From: Zarea fungicola
Taxonomy: Eukaryota > Ascomycota > Sordariomycetes > Hypocreales > Cordycipitaceae
Direction: 5' to 3'
Length of the DNA: 64,000 nucleotides
NCBI GenBank assembly: GCA_900169235.1
Contig: FWCC01000043.1
Location: forward strand, 248,001-312,000
Made by a program: the position numbers and the translations under genes. This document shows positions 11,582-23,345 of this stretch, in pieces; position 1 is the stretch's first letter; every line of letters begins with the position of its first letter. The notes below the pieces were generated by a model that was not told the origin of the DNA, searched no databases, and saw nothing but the letters and a program-made list of their open reading frames with translations.

Positions 11582-13498
11582 ATGACAACCATACCAAAGG
11601 GTGATTCGAGGTTTAATCCTCTGCATGGCAACCCATTCAAAACAAAAGGCGACGTTGCACAAGCTGTGCATTCTCTTTTCAACCCCATACTACCACTTTT
11701 CTCTGAAGGTTTCGCACGTGTCCAAGTCGACGCCGCCACTTCTACCTGGGACCGTACCGCGTGCGATTTGGAAGGCTATGCGAGGCCACTCTTTGGCATA
11801 GCGCCGCTTGCCGCAGGCGGTGGACAATTCGAGCATTGGGAGATATACCGCCAAGGCCTAAAGAATGGTACAGACCCCAAACATGTCGAATACTGGGGGG
11901 ACGTACCGCCCATGGATCAACGTCAAGTCGACGCCGCAGCTCTCGCTTATGGAATCCTCGTTGCGCCAAAGCAGTACTGGGAGCCGCTCGCCGCAGACAC
12001 TAAGCGAAATGTTGCCGCTTGGCTTGTGAGGACCCGTAACGGCGACTATCCTTCCAACAACATCAAGTTCTTTAGAATTATGGTCGACCTCGCTCTGGAA
12101 AGCGTGGGCATGGGCTCTCAAGTGGACTCTGCCGGCACAATCCAATATTTAAATGACATGGACAATCTCTACATGTCGGATGGCTGGTATCGTGATGGAA
12201 AAGATCCAGGAGACACTCGCCGCATAGACTACTATAATCCGTTTGCAATGCACTTTTATGGCATGATTTATGCCGTGCATAAGCCAGAGGAGAAGGAGCG
12301 CAGTCACCGCTTCAAGGAGCGGGCGAAAGCATTCGCCTCCTCCTTCATACACTGGTTCGCTGACACAGGTGCGAACATCCCGTATGGCCGAAGTTTATCA
12401 TACCGAATGTGCGTTGCGGCTTTCTGGGGCTACCTTCCCGTGGCAGGCATCGAGATTGATGGCCTTCCTTGGGGGGTCATCAAGGGTCTTTACCTGCGCA
12501 ACTTGCGGTGGTGGGCAGAGCAGCCCATTACGCGGCGCGATGGAATCTTGACACTGGGTTATTCTTATCCAAACCCATTTCTCGCAGAGCGCTATCTATC
12601 ACCCTCGTCTCCGTTTTGGGCGATGAAGGCATTTGGCCCCTTGAGCCTCCCAGATAGCCACCCATTCTGGGCAGTGGAAGAGCTCCCAATGCCGCTGACA
12701 CGACCCTCTATAGCGGCCTTTCCGGTTCCCGGTCTCGTTTTCACACATTCACCCGGACATACAGTCATGTTAACTGCAGGGCCTAGTCTAGACAAGGCTA
12801 TTCGGAACGTACCCGAGAAGTACTTGAAGTTTGCCTACTCGACTCGGTATGGGTTTTCCATAAGCAGTGATGCGCAGGCATTTTCTGTCGAGGCATTTGA
12901 TAGCATGATTGCTTTCAGCCATGACGAGATACATTACCGCGTACGAGAGCGATGCGATGTGGCAATGATGGCTGGAAACATCACCTACACCGTCTGGCAC
13001 CCATGGGCTGATGTCAAGGTAGAGACTTGGTTGGTTCCCTATTCAGAATGGCACGTCCGCGTCCATCGCATTCACTCTCCAAGAAAATTATTTGCTATTG
13101 AAGGGGGCTTTGCTGCACCTCGACACGATAATGAATACGAAGAGGATATTCAGAGCGATAAAGCTTGGGTAGTGTGCAGTACCAGTGATGTGAGCGGCAT
13201 AGTCGACGCCTCCCCCAGCGAAAAGGACAAAAGACAGGCACGGGTCACGAAGCCGCATGGCAATACCAATGTAATGTTTCCGCGGACGGTTGTTCCGCAG
13301 CTCAAGGGTGTTGTCGAGGCTGGCCAACCGAGTGTTTTTGCCTGTGCTGTTCTAGCCGGCTTAAATAGCCATGATTTTAGGGAAATCAAGGCTCGGCCTC
13401 CTTCGGTTCCAACTGTACAGGAATTAGAGGATCTCTTCCACGTCCGGGGGAAGACGATCGATATTGTCAGGCCGTATCCTAGTGATGCAGATTCTTGA
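11582..13498 (+). CDS. DUF2264 domain protein
   Basis: Intronless gene of 638 residues from ATG 11582 (MTTIPKGDSRFNPLHGNPF); an upstream extension starts only at GTG. The N-terminal two thirds carries the DUF2264 pattern: WDRTACDLEGYARPLFG, FEHWEIYRQGLKNGTDP, a DGWYRDG motif, YYNPFAMHFYGMIYA and GRSLSYRMCVAAFWG, an alpha/alpha-barrel-like helical array. The C-terminal third is beta-rich with Trp/His motifs. No signal peptide or membrane segment is visible, so it is probably cytosolic. The family's biochemical role is poorly defined; it often sits in polysaccharide-use loci, and its pairing here with a GH88 enzyme suggests action on a uronic-acid-containing saccharide (inference). It shares its promoter with GH88 and precedes the sugar transporter on the same strand. 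Confidence 0.88.
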   Translation: MTTIPKGDSRFNPLHGNPFKTKGDVAQAVHSLFNPILPLFSEGFARVQVDAATSTWDRTACDLEGYARPLFGIAPLAAGGGQFEHWEIYRQGLKNGTDPKHVEYWGDVPPMDQRQVDAAALAYGILVAPKQYWEPLAADTKRNVAAWLVRTRNGDYPSNNIKFFRIMVDLALESVGMGSQVDSAGTIQYLNDMDNLYMSDGWYRDGKDPGDTRRIDYYNPFAMHFYGMIYAVHKPEEKERSHRFKERAKAFASSFIHWFADTGANIPYGRSLSYRMCVAAFWGYLPVAGIEIDGLPWGVIKGLYLRNLRWWAEQPITRRDGILTLGYSYPNPFLAERYLSPSSPFWAMKAFGPLSLPDSHPFWAVEELPMPLTRPSIAAFPVPGLVFTHSPGHTVMLTAGPSLDKAIRNVPEKYLKFAYSTRYGFSISSDAQAFSVEAFDSMIAFSHDEIHYRVRERCDVAMMAGNITYTVWHPWADVKVETWLVPYSEWHVRVHRIHSPRKLFAIEGGFAAPRHDNEYEEDIQSDKAWVVCSTSDVSGIVDASPSEKDKRQARVTKPHGNTNVMFPRTVVPQLKGVVEAGQPSVFACAVLAGLNSHDFREIKARPPSVPTVQELEDLFHVRGKTIDIVRPYPSDADS

Positions 13499-14634
13499 TA
13501 GTAGGCAAGTATATAAGTAGCTAAAAATAAAGCATTCAAGCGGTGCTTCAAATTAACTTTACCAATAGCTCAAGCTGAAGCATTTTTCGTGCAATATTGT
13601 GTAAGAATTCAAGATCGCGCGAAAGCTATACCGGAGTGTGTTTGCGCAATACGGTAGAAAGTCACAACGTTATGATGCTTATCCAAGATACTCATATCTC
13701 AATATGCGCAGCTTTGACTCAGTGGACAACGCCCCTATTGTGACAGCACCACAAGTCGGGCCACTGGCTCACTTCCTAGCCCGGCCGCCCGATGTGCCAG
13801 TCACTCTTTCATCTTACGTGGGGGCCGCAAGCTAAGCTCGGGCGTTTAGTAATTATCCTCTCGAGGCTAAAGTGCTGCCTTAGCCTAGCTTGAACAAAAG
13901 ACCAATGTTTCTGATTGTACCGCGCAAAGCAGGTTGATTTCCACCTCTCCGCTTCCCCAGACTCCCCCGCAAAGGGGGAATCTGGGAGATGGGACAAGCT
14001 ATCTCCTGGATCCGTAATTGAGCAGCATTTGCGATAGGTAGTTATGGCTCAGATTAGGCAATGTCGCCCGCAGATTGTTGCATTGACGGACCACGTCTAA
14101 GCTGGTTTAACTAAGCATTACATTGACCCTTTGCAATTGAAGTAAAAATATGCTTATTCCTTGAGAAATACTCGCCTTGAGAAAATCTAATTCCATGATT
14201 TCATGCTCAGTGATACAGTCTCTCCAGGTTTGGGGCGGCGCCAGAAATGTATGTGCCGTTGCCGACTGAAGAGTTGGGAATTGTCAGTGTAAGCCAGCGT
14301 GGGGGGAAACATGGCACATCAATGGTTCTCCGGCCTTGGCACTCGGTACCGAACCCGAGGCCGGACACCATCAGCTTGGCGTCCGATTAGCATGAGTCGT
14401 GCCTCATGCCCACATACAGTTGCTTTGCTGATGATAACCATTCTTTAAACTTCCCCACGATAACGCCATCAACGAAGCCACATTTGCAGATGAACATCGG
14501 TGCAAAATGATTGTGACTGCAAAGGTTTGTATATAAAGAACACGCCAAATCCATGTACACATCGACAGTTCCAGCCTCACCCAATTATCAATCTCCCCGT
14601 GCACCCTTGATTTTCTTCACAAGGGCACTTCATT
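13499..14634. other. Spacer and promoter of the sugar transporter
   Basis: 1.1 kb without a credible gene (the frame at 13638-13835 has no support). It holds the palindrome at 14330-14364 and a TATATAAA-like box near 14529, about 100 bases before the transporter ATG. Confidence 0.55.
14330..14364. promoter_or_regulatory. Nested palindrome upstream of MFS gene
   Basis: CCGGCCT (14330-14336) and AGGCCGG (14358-14364) form an outer inverted repeat. Centred inside is the perfect palindrome TCGGTACCGA (14343-14352), with two abutting CGG/CCG triplets. Such symmetry fits a Zn2Cys6 dimer site, about 270 bases upstream of the transporter ATG. The assignment is inferred from symmetry only. Confidence 0.45.
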
Positions 14635-16283
14635 ATGCTATTCCAACCAAAAGTCATGCGGCCCCGGCAGCGGCAAGCCGGTGTTGACGGTGTCACGCTG
14701 AGAGAGGCCATCCCTCAACGCGAAAAGATGTGGTGGAGCTACCCTGGCCTTCGCACGCTCAACCTGCTGCTTCTTGGAGCAATCTGCTGTGACGTGTCGA
14801 ATGGCTATGATTCGTCCATGCTGAACGGTTTGCAAATCCTCCCTCAGTGGAGCAAGTATTTCCACAACCCCGTCGACGGTAACTTGGGGCTCATCAACAA
14901 CGGGACGAGGATTGGACAAGTGGCTCTCGTGCCACTCATTGGACCTATTCTTAAACGATTCGGTCGACGAATGCCCATTATCTATGGATCCTTACTGTTA
15001 CTGGTTGGAATTGCTATTCAAACTGCCGCGCAGAACACAGCCATGTTCATCATGGGTCGTGTGGTCATTGGCTTTGGCAATGCTGTGCAGCAAGCAGCGT
15101 CGCTGGTGCTGATTGCGGAGGTGTGCTTCCCTTCGCAGCGTGCTGCAATCCTAGGAATCATGAATAGTACAAACGGAATTGGTCAGATCATGGCAGCATG
15201 GGTAAGAGTTTGCCTGTTTGCCGCAATTCACTCTTTTTCTAACATCTGGTGCCATTGTAGATTACTTTTGGGACAGGTCGCTATATTGCTTCGGAGTGGA
15301 GTTGGCGACTACCGAGTCTCCTACAAGCTGTATCTTCAATCTTCCAGATCGTCATGGCATTCTACATGCCCGAATCGCCTCGCTGGCTCATCTACAACAA
15401 CCGGGCGACAGAGGCACGCGCTATTCTTGTCAAGTACCACGCTGAAGGAAATGAGAATGATGATCTGGTTAAATTTGAGATGGAGGAGATTAATCAAGCA
15501 ATTGAATACGGCAAGACTCAGCAGTCGAGCTCTTGGGCGGAGTGGTTCCGGACACCCGCAAACATCCACCGATTCTTCATCATCATTTCGTTGGCCTTTA
15601 TTCTGCAGTGGTGTGGAAATGGTATTTTCTCATATTACCTGCACCTTATGCTCAACACATTTGGCATCAAGGACGCCAAGACCCAGCTCTACATCAATGG
15701 CGGCCAGACTATCTGGGGTTTTCTTTGCGGTGTCACCTGGTCGATAGTTGGCGAGCGTTTTGGACGGCGGACCATGTTTCTCGGTGGCATGACAGGCATG
15801 TTCATTGCCATGACAATCTTGACCGTCTTGACCGGTGTCAATACAGGCCTCCATTTCTCGAATCATGCCTTGGGCGGTGGCAGCGTTGCCATGATTTTTG
15901 TGTTTTACACCTTTTATAAGATGGCTGGCGTCACGCCTGAACCATACTACATGGAAGTTGCGCCATACCAACTGCGCGCGAAGACGAGCGCTATGAAGGC
16001 TTTTGGAGAAGCTGGCGCAAGTTTCTTTAACAATTTTGTTAATCCTATTGCCATGACTCGGATTGGCTGGAAGTACTACATCGTCTGGTGCTGTGTGCTG
16101 GTGACCAACTTTCTCACTATTTATTTCTTCTATCCCGAAACAAAAGGTCTGTCTCTCGAGGAGGTAAGCCAATTGTTTGACGGAAATGAAATTGACAGTA
16201 GCATCGATGGAAAGGAGCACCTGTCCGAATTTGCCAAGGATAAGCCTGTTGAATTTGTAGAGAATATTCCACGCAAAGCCTAA
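14635..16283 (+). CDS. MFS sugar transporter
   Basis: Membrane permease of the sugar porter family. Exons are 14635-15201 and 15261-16283 with a 59-base intron (GTAAGA...TGTAG, phase 0), giving 529 residues, the usual length for 12 helices. Family marks: NGYDSSMLNGLQ in the first helix, RFGRRMPII in the loop after helix 2, PESPRWLI before the central loop, ERFGRRTMFLGG in the second half and the terminal PETKGLSLEEV. The closest look is the lactose/hexose permease-type subgroup, but the substrate cannot be read from sequence. It is in the same orientation as the DUF2264 gene and has its own palindromic promoter element, so it probably imports the saccharide processed by the GH88 and DUF2264 proteins (inference). 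Confidence 0.93.
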
Positions 16284-16600
16284 TTCCACCAAACTCAGCT
16301 CATGAGGAGCGATACGGTGAAGATTGGTGCTAAGTGTCTAAATATTTAAACTTGACTCGATTTTTTTGTTTAGAACTAGTACCATAAGCGTTATGCGGAC
16401 TAAGGATGCAGCCCTTCCCATGTTTATATTATACTAATCGACTGTGGCAATGCATTACTGATTTTTTGCTTCTTCCATCTTTCCTTTGGGTAACACAGAC
16501 ACAGTCAACTATCGTATCATCACATGACTGAGCGTCAAGCCATGTCGCAGCATTCCCAGGTTTACTTTCATCTCCCTTTTTCTCACTCCAAGAATCTGCC
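16284..16600. other. Spacer
   Basis: Short AT-rich 3' flank of the transporter and 5' flank of the kinase-like gene; nothing specific seen. Confidence 0.6.
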
Positions 16601-18212
16601 ATGGCTACGCGCAATCTACTTTCCGGCCCTATAACTTTATCTAGTGCGACAAGTCGAAGCAGAAATGTCCTTCACGCGTTACAATACCCGGCGCACAAGG
16701 CGGCCTTTTATGACTATATAGAAGGGCATCGTGCACTTCTGGCTGAGGTTGTGGCACATCACCTTGGCACTGAGCCAGCCAACATTGATATTTCTACCCG
16801 AGAATGGTGGCGTCACGGCTCATTCAATCTTGTTGTGCCTCTCAGGGTCATTCTTAGCCAGGCAAGTATCCCTGATTTTGCTTTACTGCGCTTTCCCTTG
16901 CCTTACCGTGTTGGCGAAACCTCTTATCCCGGCAACTCAGATGAGAAAATCGCTTGTGAGGCTGCAACGTACGCCTGGCTCGAGGAGAACTGTCCCTCTG
17001 TTCCAATACCAAAGCTTTATGGTTTTGGTCTATCTACGAATAAACGGGTGAGCACTGCTCAGTAACCCCCAGTTCTCTCCAAGGCTGATTATTCTCATCT
17101 AGTTCACAAACACCCGACTTCTTCCCCGGTGGTCACAATGGTTTCATAAAGCACGCTGCTTCCTCCTTGCAGCCTTTGGCCTCCAACAACCTTCACAATA
17201 CATGTCCCACACTTCAAGTCATTTCGCACCCCTTGATATTGGTTACTTGCTCATTGAAACCATTACCTCGGGGGAGATGCTATCCGAGTCCTGGCCACAG
17301 AAGCGGAATGATGCCCGTCTATACAATCTACAACAAAGCTTAGCGAGGATGATGGTCTCGTGCACGCGAATCCGCTTGCCTCGTATTGGCATCTTCCGAA
17401 TAGACGAAAATGGTTATTTGCGCCTCGATAACCGTCCAATTAGCGTCCAAAGTACAATCCATGAGAACGAAGGCCTCTCTCGTATCATGTCACGTCATAC
17501 AACATATTCCAATGTTAAAGATTTTATCCTATCTGAACTTATGGCATATGAAACCCGGTTTCTGGAACAGCCAAATGCGGTTGAAAGCCGTGTCGATGCT
17601 CAGTATCAAATAACAGGGTTAGCGACGGCCAAGTTAATACTCCCGCAACTACTTCGAGAAGACCTTGATACTGGTCCTTTTGTATTTGCCTTGACTGACC
17701 TTCACCGAAGTAATATTTTTGTTGATGAGAACTGGAATATTACTTGTGTTGTTGATCTAGAATTTGCCTGCTCATGGCCAGTCGAGTTTTACCAAGTCCC
17801 TCACTGGCTAGACGTTGATTTTATCAACGATGTCACCCCTACCGACTTTGCAGCAAGACACGCAGACTTCGTAAGGCATATAGCACGCGAGGAGGAACTG
17901 CAGCGATTTGAAGACCAAGACACAGGCACAGGCACGGAGCGACTCTCGTCAATCATGCAGCGCTCATGGGACAATGGCGCATTTTGGGTCGCTCTGACGC
18001 TTAGGGATCCAGTGTCATTTGCGGCAATTTTCTTTCACCGTATCCTAAAAGGATATTTTAATTGTTCCGAGGAGCAACTTGAAAGGGCTGGAAACTACCA
18101 GTTCTGTTCCAATCTTTTCCGGCGCAATTCACCTAGCATAATTGACAGAAAACTAGATGATCAAAAAAAATACTTGAAGGAGCTTGCGGAAGCCTTTGCG
18201 GAAACATCTTGA
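16601..18212 (+). CDS. APH-family phosphotransferase-like protein
   Basis: Fungal protein of the aminoglycoside phosphotransferase / choline kinase fold. Exons 16601-17047 and 17103-18212 (55-base intron, phase 0) give 518 residues. The N-lobe contains WWRHGSFNLVVPLRV; the hinge and helices follow. The catalytic loop reads ALTDLHRSNIFVDE (Asp and Asn of the Brenner motif; the usual HGD His is replaced, giving LTD) and the metal-binding Asp is in VVDLEFACSWP. These proteins are abundant in filamentous fungi and mostly uncharacterised; antibiotic resistance should not be assumed. The substrate is unknown. The loss of the first His of the HxD motif could lower activity. It lies immediately downstream of the sugar transporter but shows no functional link to it. 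Confidence 0.85.
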
Positions 18213-18434
18213 ACTTTTGATCAAGTTTTGTTGCACTTGCTCCCGCGTGGAGGTGTTGGGGTTGGAGCAAAAGATGGCCTATTCTGGATGCATGTCTTTG
18301 CAGCTTATACACGCGTAGGAATACACTTTATTGGTGCCAGGTGGCGCTCTGTGTTGGGGCGGTCGCATTCATCTAGAGAAAGGGATGCGTAGGCCAGAGT
18401 GAAGCGATGGTACTAGGCAATGCTGAAGGAGTCG

Positions 18435-19055
<621 letters not shown>

Positions 19056-20385
19056 CATGCCTCATACAGACATTTAAGGGGACCATTTGCACAGAGTTGT
19101 TGACTTCCCATGATTCAAGAAACTGTAAAGTGTATATCGTGGCTCAGGCAAATGTGAGTCCAGCCGCGCTACCTCGTCACTTGCCGCTTGGTTCGCCAAT
19201 ACAGAGGATACTGAAGTCGAGAGGATTGCTGCCTTTTGTGTGAGCCTCAACACGGATAACTAATAAATCTTGGAGCTTTGTTCTCGCCGCGACTAAAACA
19301 ATTGCTCGTTTTACTCCCTGCCTCCGCAGACGGGGCAAGCCCGTCTCCTGCGCTTGCAAATGCTTCAGCCGCCAATCAACATGATGCTGCACGTTTCCAA
19401 AATCATCTGAATGTGGCAAACTTGATTGGTCCTTTTTCACTGGACCGGGTTTTTGTACTCTGATTATCGTCACGGGTATGTTGATCCACATCATTGGTGA
19501 CGACGTATCAAATCCTCCATTATTACTCGAACGTGCCAACAGCGTAACGATATTACTGCACGGAGCAAAGCAGCAGGAGCTCCGCAGAGTCCCACGCGCT
19601 ACATTCGGCGAGGCTCTATATTGACTACATCGCGCAAGCATGCGTACAATCAGTTGAGATAACAGGCAGGTAACTTGGCCATTTTCTTGTAGAAAAACAA
19701 AGTGCAGACAAGGCTCTAGTCGTATACTCCCTGCTCTCACCTCCATTTCGCGATCGCGCTGTCTAACATTCGTCCTCGGAGACGCTGCCGTGATTACCCG
19801 TGCTTGCCGCAGGCTCACTTTCTCGTCGCTCCCGTCCAGGCCTAGCGAAGAATTGACACATAAATACCTTTACGTGTATCTATTATTCCGGAATTGGAAA
19901 AGTTGGCTCCCTTTCTCCATTATAACATTTTATATTCACACCCAACCGTAACCGTTTTGGAGTGATGCCGGCATTGCCATGATCCAGAAACCTCCAGCAT
20001 TGGACAACTCTCCACCTTCAGACACTTTTTATATACATGTCCGGCCTAGACGACCACGGAGATACATTTTCACGCACCCTTCCAGTGGCAGCCGGATAGT
20101 AAATGTCCCGTGTCCTTCAACGTGGAGCAATTTGGCGTTTAATGTGTTAGCCTCGCCAATGGAAAGACCCCTCTCATGATTGCAAAGCATGGTGATGTGA
20201 AGAAGTTTCCGGCGCAAACGGAGTCCGAGAGAAGCGGACGGAATTAATTCCTCGCTTCTTCGTACAACGTGAGATAAGCGGTGGTGTATTTTTAGCATCG
20301 GGGAACGTCGCTGAAGCATCGTGAAATACTGCGCCAGCATGTGACAGGCAACTGAATTCACTCGTGGACAATGTTCCACTTCTCT
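19056..20385. other. Spacer with no supported gene
   Basis: Open frames of up to 213 codons (19177-19818, minus) and a short coding-looking plus-strand stretch near 19480-19626 exist, but I recognise no domain and see no consistent splice model. Since it adjoins a pseudogene, decayed coding sequence is possible. Confidence 0.45.
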
Positions 20386-21285
20386 TCAGATTAACACTTT
20401 GGCAAAGGCCTCCTGTAGTCCTCGCTCGCTCAGCCAGGCCTCGAGCGCGCGCATGTCGTTGCGGTTGGCCCGCTCACCTCGTCTCTCTAGCTCGCCCGTA
20501 ATCTCTTGCATGTCTGTAAAGGCTCTGGACTCGATACCCGGCTGCCTGAATCTCTCGCTGACCTTTTTGTGGTGTGCCGGAATGTCACCCCAGCTCTCTG
20601 TCTTGATGAACTTCATGTAGTCGTCAATGGCCTGCGAGCCACCTTCGAGGCATAAGATGCCCGGCTTGCCGGCTAGTAGAAACCCCGTCAGCCCATACAG
20701 TGGCGCATGGTTGACAAGGTCGTCTCGTTTTGAGCGCGTGCTGATGGAGGGAAAGTAAAACCAGACTCGGGTGAGAGCTTCTGCTACTAAATCTGATGCG
20801 GAAACGAGTGCCGGCTGTGACTCCTGGCACATGAGAGCTGAAACGGCAGTACTTATGTTCTCGATTGTAGAAAACAGGTCATTGTCATTGGGCAAGTTGG
20901 CCATCAAGTTATTGACTTGGGCTTTATTCATCCAACTTGGTTGTTGTAGCCTAACGCGAGCCGCAGGTGGATCATCTCGAGGCTCGCCATCGTATCGCAA
21001 TGGTATCGCAATACTCAGTTGAGATACCCTAGAAGTTGCATTTTCTGCGTCGGTAGCAATGTCCAATTCAAGCAGTAAATTAACTTCCCGAAGCTGCGAT
21101 GTGAAGTTACATAAAGAGTCCTCAGCTGCTGCCTCCCGTAGTCTCTCTAGGGTGGCACTCGCAGTGTCGCTCATCACGACACTTCCTTCGGTTGGGTACA
21201 TGGCGAGAAGCAACTCAATTTGTCCAAGCTGGGCCTCAAGAAGCTCCTGTGGCAGCAGGTGGCAATTTCCGGTGCCGCTATCCAT
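20386..21285 (-). CDS. RWD domain / DUF1115 protein (RWDD2-like)
   Basis: Single-exon gene of 299 residues from ATG 21285. The N-terminus (LLPQELLEAQLGQIELLLAM followed by YPTEG) is the start of an RWD domain, an alpha+beta protein-interaction fold related to ubiquitin-conjugating enzymes; the strand block LLLELDI and a Pro-rich turn follow. The C-terminal half has the DUF1115 pattern, including VWFYFPSISTRSKRDDLV, GLTGFLLAGKPGILCLEG and WGDIPAHHKK near residues 190-260. This two-domain order matches animal RWDD2A/B and fungal relatives. The molecular role of the family is not established. It is divergently oriented from the GNAT gene with about 600 bases between the starts. Confidence 0.88.
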   Translation of the reverse strand: MDSGTGNCHLLPQELLEAQLGQIELLLAMYPTEGSVVMSDTASATLERLREAAAEDSLCNFTSQLREVNLLLELDIATDAENATSRVSQLSIAIPLRYDGEPRDDPPAARVRLQQPSWMNKAQVNNLMANLPNDNDLFSTIENISTAVSALMCQESQPALVSASDLVAEALTRVWFYFPSISTRSKRDDLVNHAPLYGLTGFLLAGKPGILCLEGGSQAIDDYMKFIKTESWGDIPAHHKKVSERFRQPGIESRAFTDMQEITGELERRGERANRNDMRALEAWLSERGLQEAFAKVLI

Positions 21286-21892
21286 CGTATCCGCGTTGTA
21301 TTATGCTCAAGCTCAAAGGACGTTGCTGGGTGGATTGCAGGACTAGTGAGCAATGTCTGAAATTTTGACCCCAAGTTGCGCGCCCCATAATTGGGGAGGC
21401 GGGAAACATTTGGCTTTCCTAACCACCAAACATAAAATATGGAATAATATACGAAAAGTGATTAAACCATCACATCTGCTGTGTAACAGCCTCGAGAACA
21501 GCTTCAGACAAAGGCCTTTTAAAACTTTGGCATTCGGGTATTGGGCCAAGATCAGACAGCAAGATGTTCCAACAACTCTGGCCACGAATACCCACGGTGG
21601 TTCTAATTTTTCGTTCACCAAAAGAAACAGTAAATACTCCGACGCTGAGTGGGGTTTGGCTCCCCGTGTCAGTCATCCGGCGATGTTCGATAGTTGGTGG
21701 GATACCAGATCGCAAACTTGCTCAATTGAGAATGCGAGCTGTAGTTAGCTCAGATTCCTAATTGAAACCGTATAAGCTACGAACCTATAAATCAATTGTC
21801 GCCACCTACACTCAAGCCAGACAGCAGCCTAAGTCAGTAATAATAAAGCAGATACACTCACTCAACACCACCCACATAGTGTCCACAGAGCG
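21286..21892. other. Divergent promoter region
   Basis: 607 bases between the starts of the RWD gene (minus) and the GNAT gene (plus). No element stands out; small open frames here are not supported. Confidence 0.55.
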
Positions 21893-22579
21893 ATGGCATC
21901 AGAATCAGTAATTGATACGTCGGCGCCTTTTGACGTCGACTACAGCTTTGACGATGTCACCAAAGCGTGGCAGACACAGCGCCTTCGCATGATTCGCATT
22001 GGCGAGGGCAACGACCACATCCGCCAGGCCCTCGCTCGCACACTGCAAGACCCGGTTGTGATGGCCCTCGCATCTAGCTCCGCCCTGCAGCCCACCAACA
22101 ACCAGTACATTGACGATGAAATTTCTGCCATCTCCAGCGCCACACTTGGCGTCGCCATCGCGCTCCTCCCCGAAGAAGCCGGCAAGTTCCCCAACTTTGA
22201 CGGTGCTGCCGCGGCCGACCCGGCCACGCCTGTCATTATTGGCAACATGACGATTGGCTGGGGTGGCTTCAGTGCGCGCACCGCGCACCACCGTAACGCG
22301 AGCATGAGCATCTCGCTGTCCCGCGACTTTCAGGGCAAGGGTTACGGCGGCGAGGCCCTCAACTGGCTGATTGACTGGGCCTTTGGTCACGCAGGCCTGC
22401 ACACGGTGTCGCTGACCGCGGCATCGTACAACCAGAGAGGCATTCACCTATACAAGAAACTGGGGTTCCGCGTCGAGGGACGCCGCAAGGAGACGATTTA
22501 CTTTAACAGAGGCTGGCACGACGAGATTGACTTTGGCATGACGGAGCATGAGTGGGATGCCCTGAAACAAAAGAAATAA
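21893..22579 (+). CDS. GNAT N-acetyltransferase (Acetyltransf_3 type)
   Basis: Intronless, 228 residues. The GNAT core lies in the C-terminal half: strand SMSISLSRDF, acetyl-CoA pyrophosphate loop QGKGYGGEALNWLIDW (the Q/R-x-x-G-x-G/A signature as QGKGYG), then HTVSLTAASYNQRGIHLYKK with the conserved Asn-x-x-x-x-x-x-Tyr arrangement and LGFRVEGRRKE. This order resembles ribosomal-protein (RimJ/RimL-like) acetyltransferases, but fungal members acylate varied small substrates. The N-terminal 100 residues are less conserved and hold a Gly/Ala-rich insert. A related protein with the same core order is encoded at 61786-62412. The substrate is unknown. Confidence 0.9.
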   Translation: MASESVIDTSAPFDVDYSFDDVTKAWQTQRLRMIRIGEGNDHIRQALARTLQDPVVMALASSSALQPTNNQYIDDEISAISSATLGVAIALLPEEAGKFPNFDGAAAADPATPVIIGNMTIGWGGFSARTAHHRNASMSISLSRDFQGKGYGGEALNWLIDWAFGHAGLHTVSLTAASYNQRGIHLYKKLGFRVEGRRKETIYFNRGWHDEIDFGMTEHEWDALKQKK

Positions 22580-23345
22580 TTTAGCCCGTGAATAAAAATG
22601 TACAAACTTCATAAACGCATAAATTTCCATTTTCATGTGATGATTCTTGGCAGTTTAGGCACTTTCGTCGAAGGTTTCTTATTTTGGCAAATGTGTGGTG
22701 GAACGGAGGAGCAGAATCACGGCAGATGAGTGTTTTGTTTCTCCGTTCAAAAATAAAATGAATGAAACTCAACAAGAATTTAACACATTTTTATCGATCA
22801 AGAGAAAGCGGCATAATATCAGAAATGACAATGTCTCGTGCGACCTGAGAAGAGACATTCCAACTGAGGCGCGGCAGTACCCTGTGGTGTGACGAACGCC
22901 TCTGCTCGAACAGAGGCAGAACGTCGCACTGCGCATAGACATCATTTGACGTTTGGAAATTGCCTTGATCCCATTTTTCTTCTCATCTCTAATGTGATTT
23001 ACACATGGCTAATTAGTGGGTAGTTTTCTCCATCCCCGAGACAAGAGGCGAGGGCAGCCCTGCGAGATCAATGCTAGCCAGCAAGTTAGACAGGGAGTTA
23101 CACATTTCAAGTAGTAGGAATTATTACAGTAAAAATGGAACAAATGCACAAGGATTGAATGTATTTAGTGAACAAAATCAAACTACCATCCATATAGAAA
23201 GCCAATTACTTTCCGGATAGACCTAGCCCAGTCAACGACATCGTCGTATCTTTCTCCTGAGAACTGAAAAAAAGAATAACACTAAAAAAAAGATGAATGA
23301 GTAGAAATATTTTTGTCTAGCATTAAAAAAATGAAGACCCAAAAT
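22580..23345. other. Convergent 3' spacer
   Basis: AT-rich 766 bases between two converging genes; no gene or repeat recognised. Confidence 0.6.

Noticed and set aside
19177..19818. 213-codon minus-strand frame
   Set aside because: No recognisable motif; a short plus-strand stretch inside it looks equally coding-like, and neither has a gene model.
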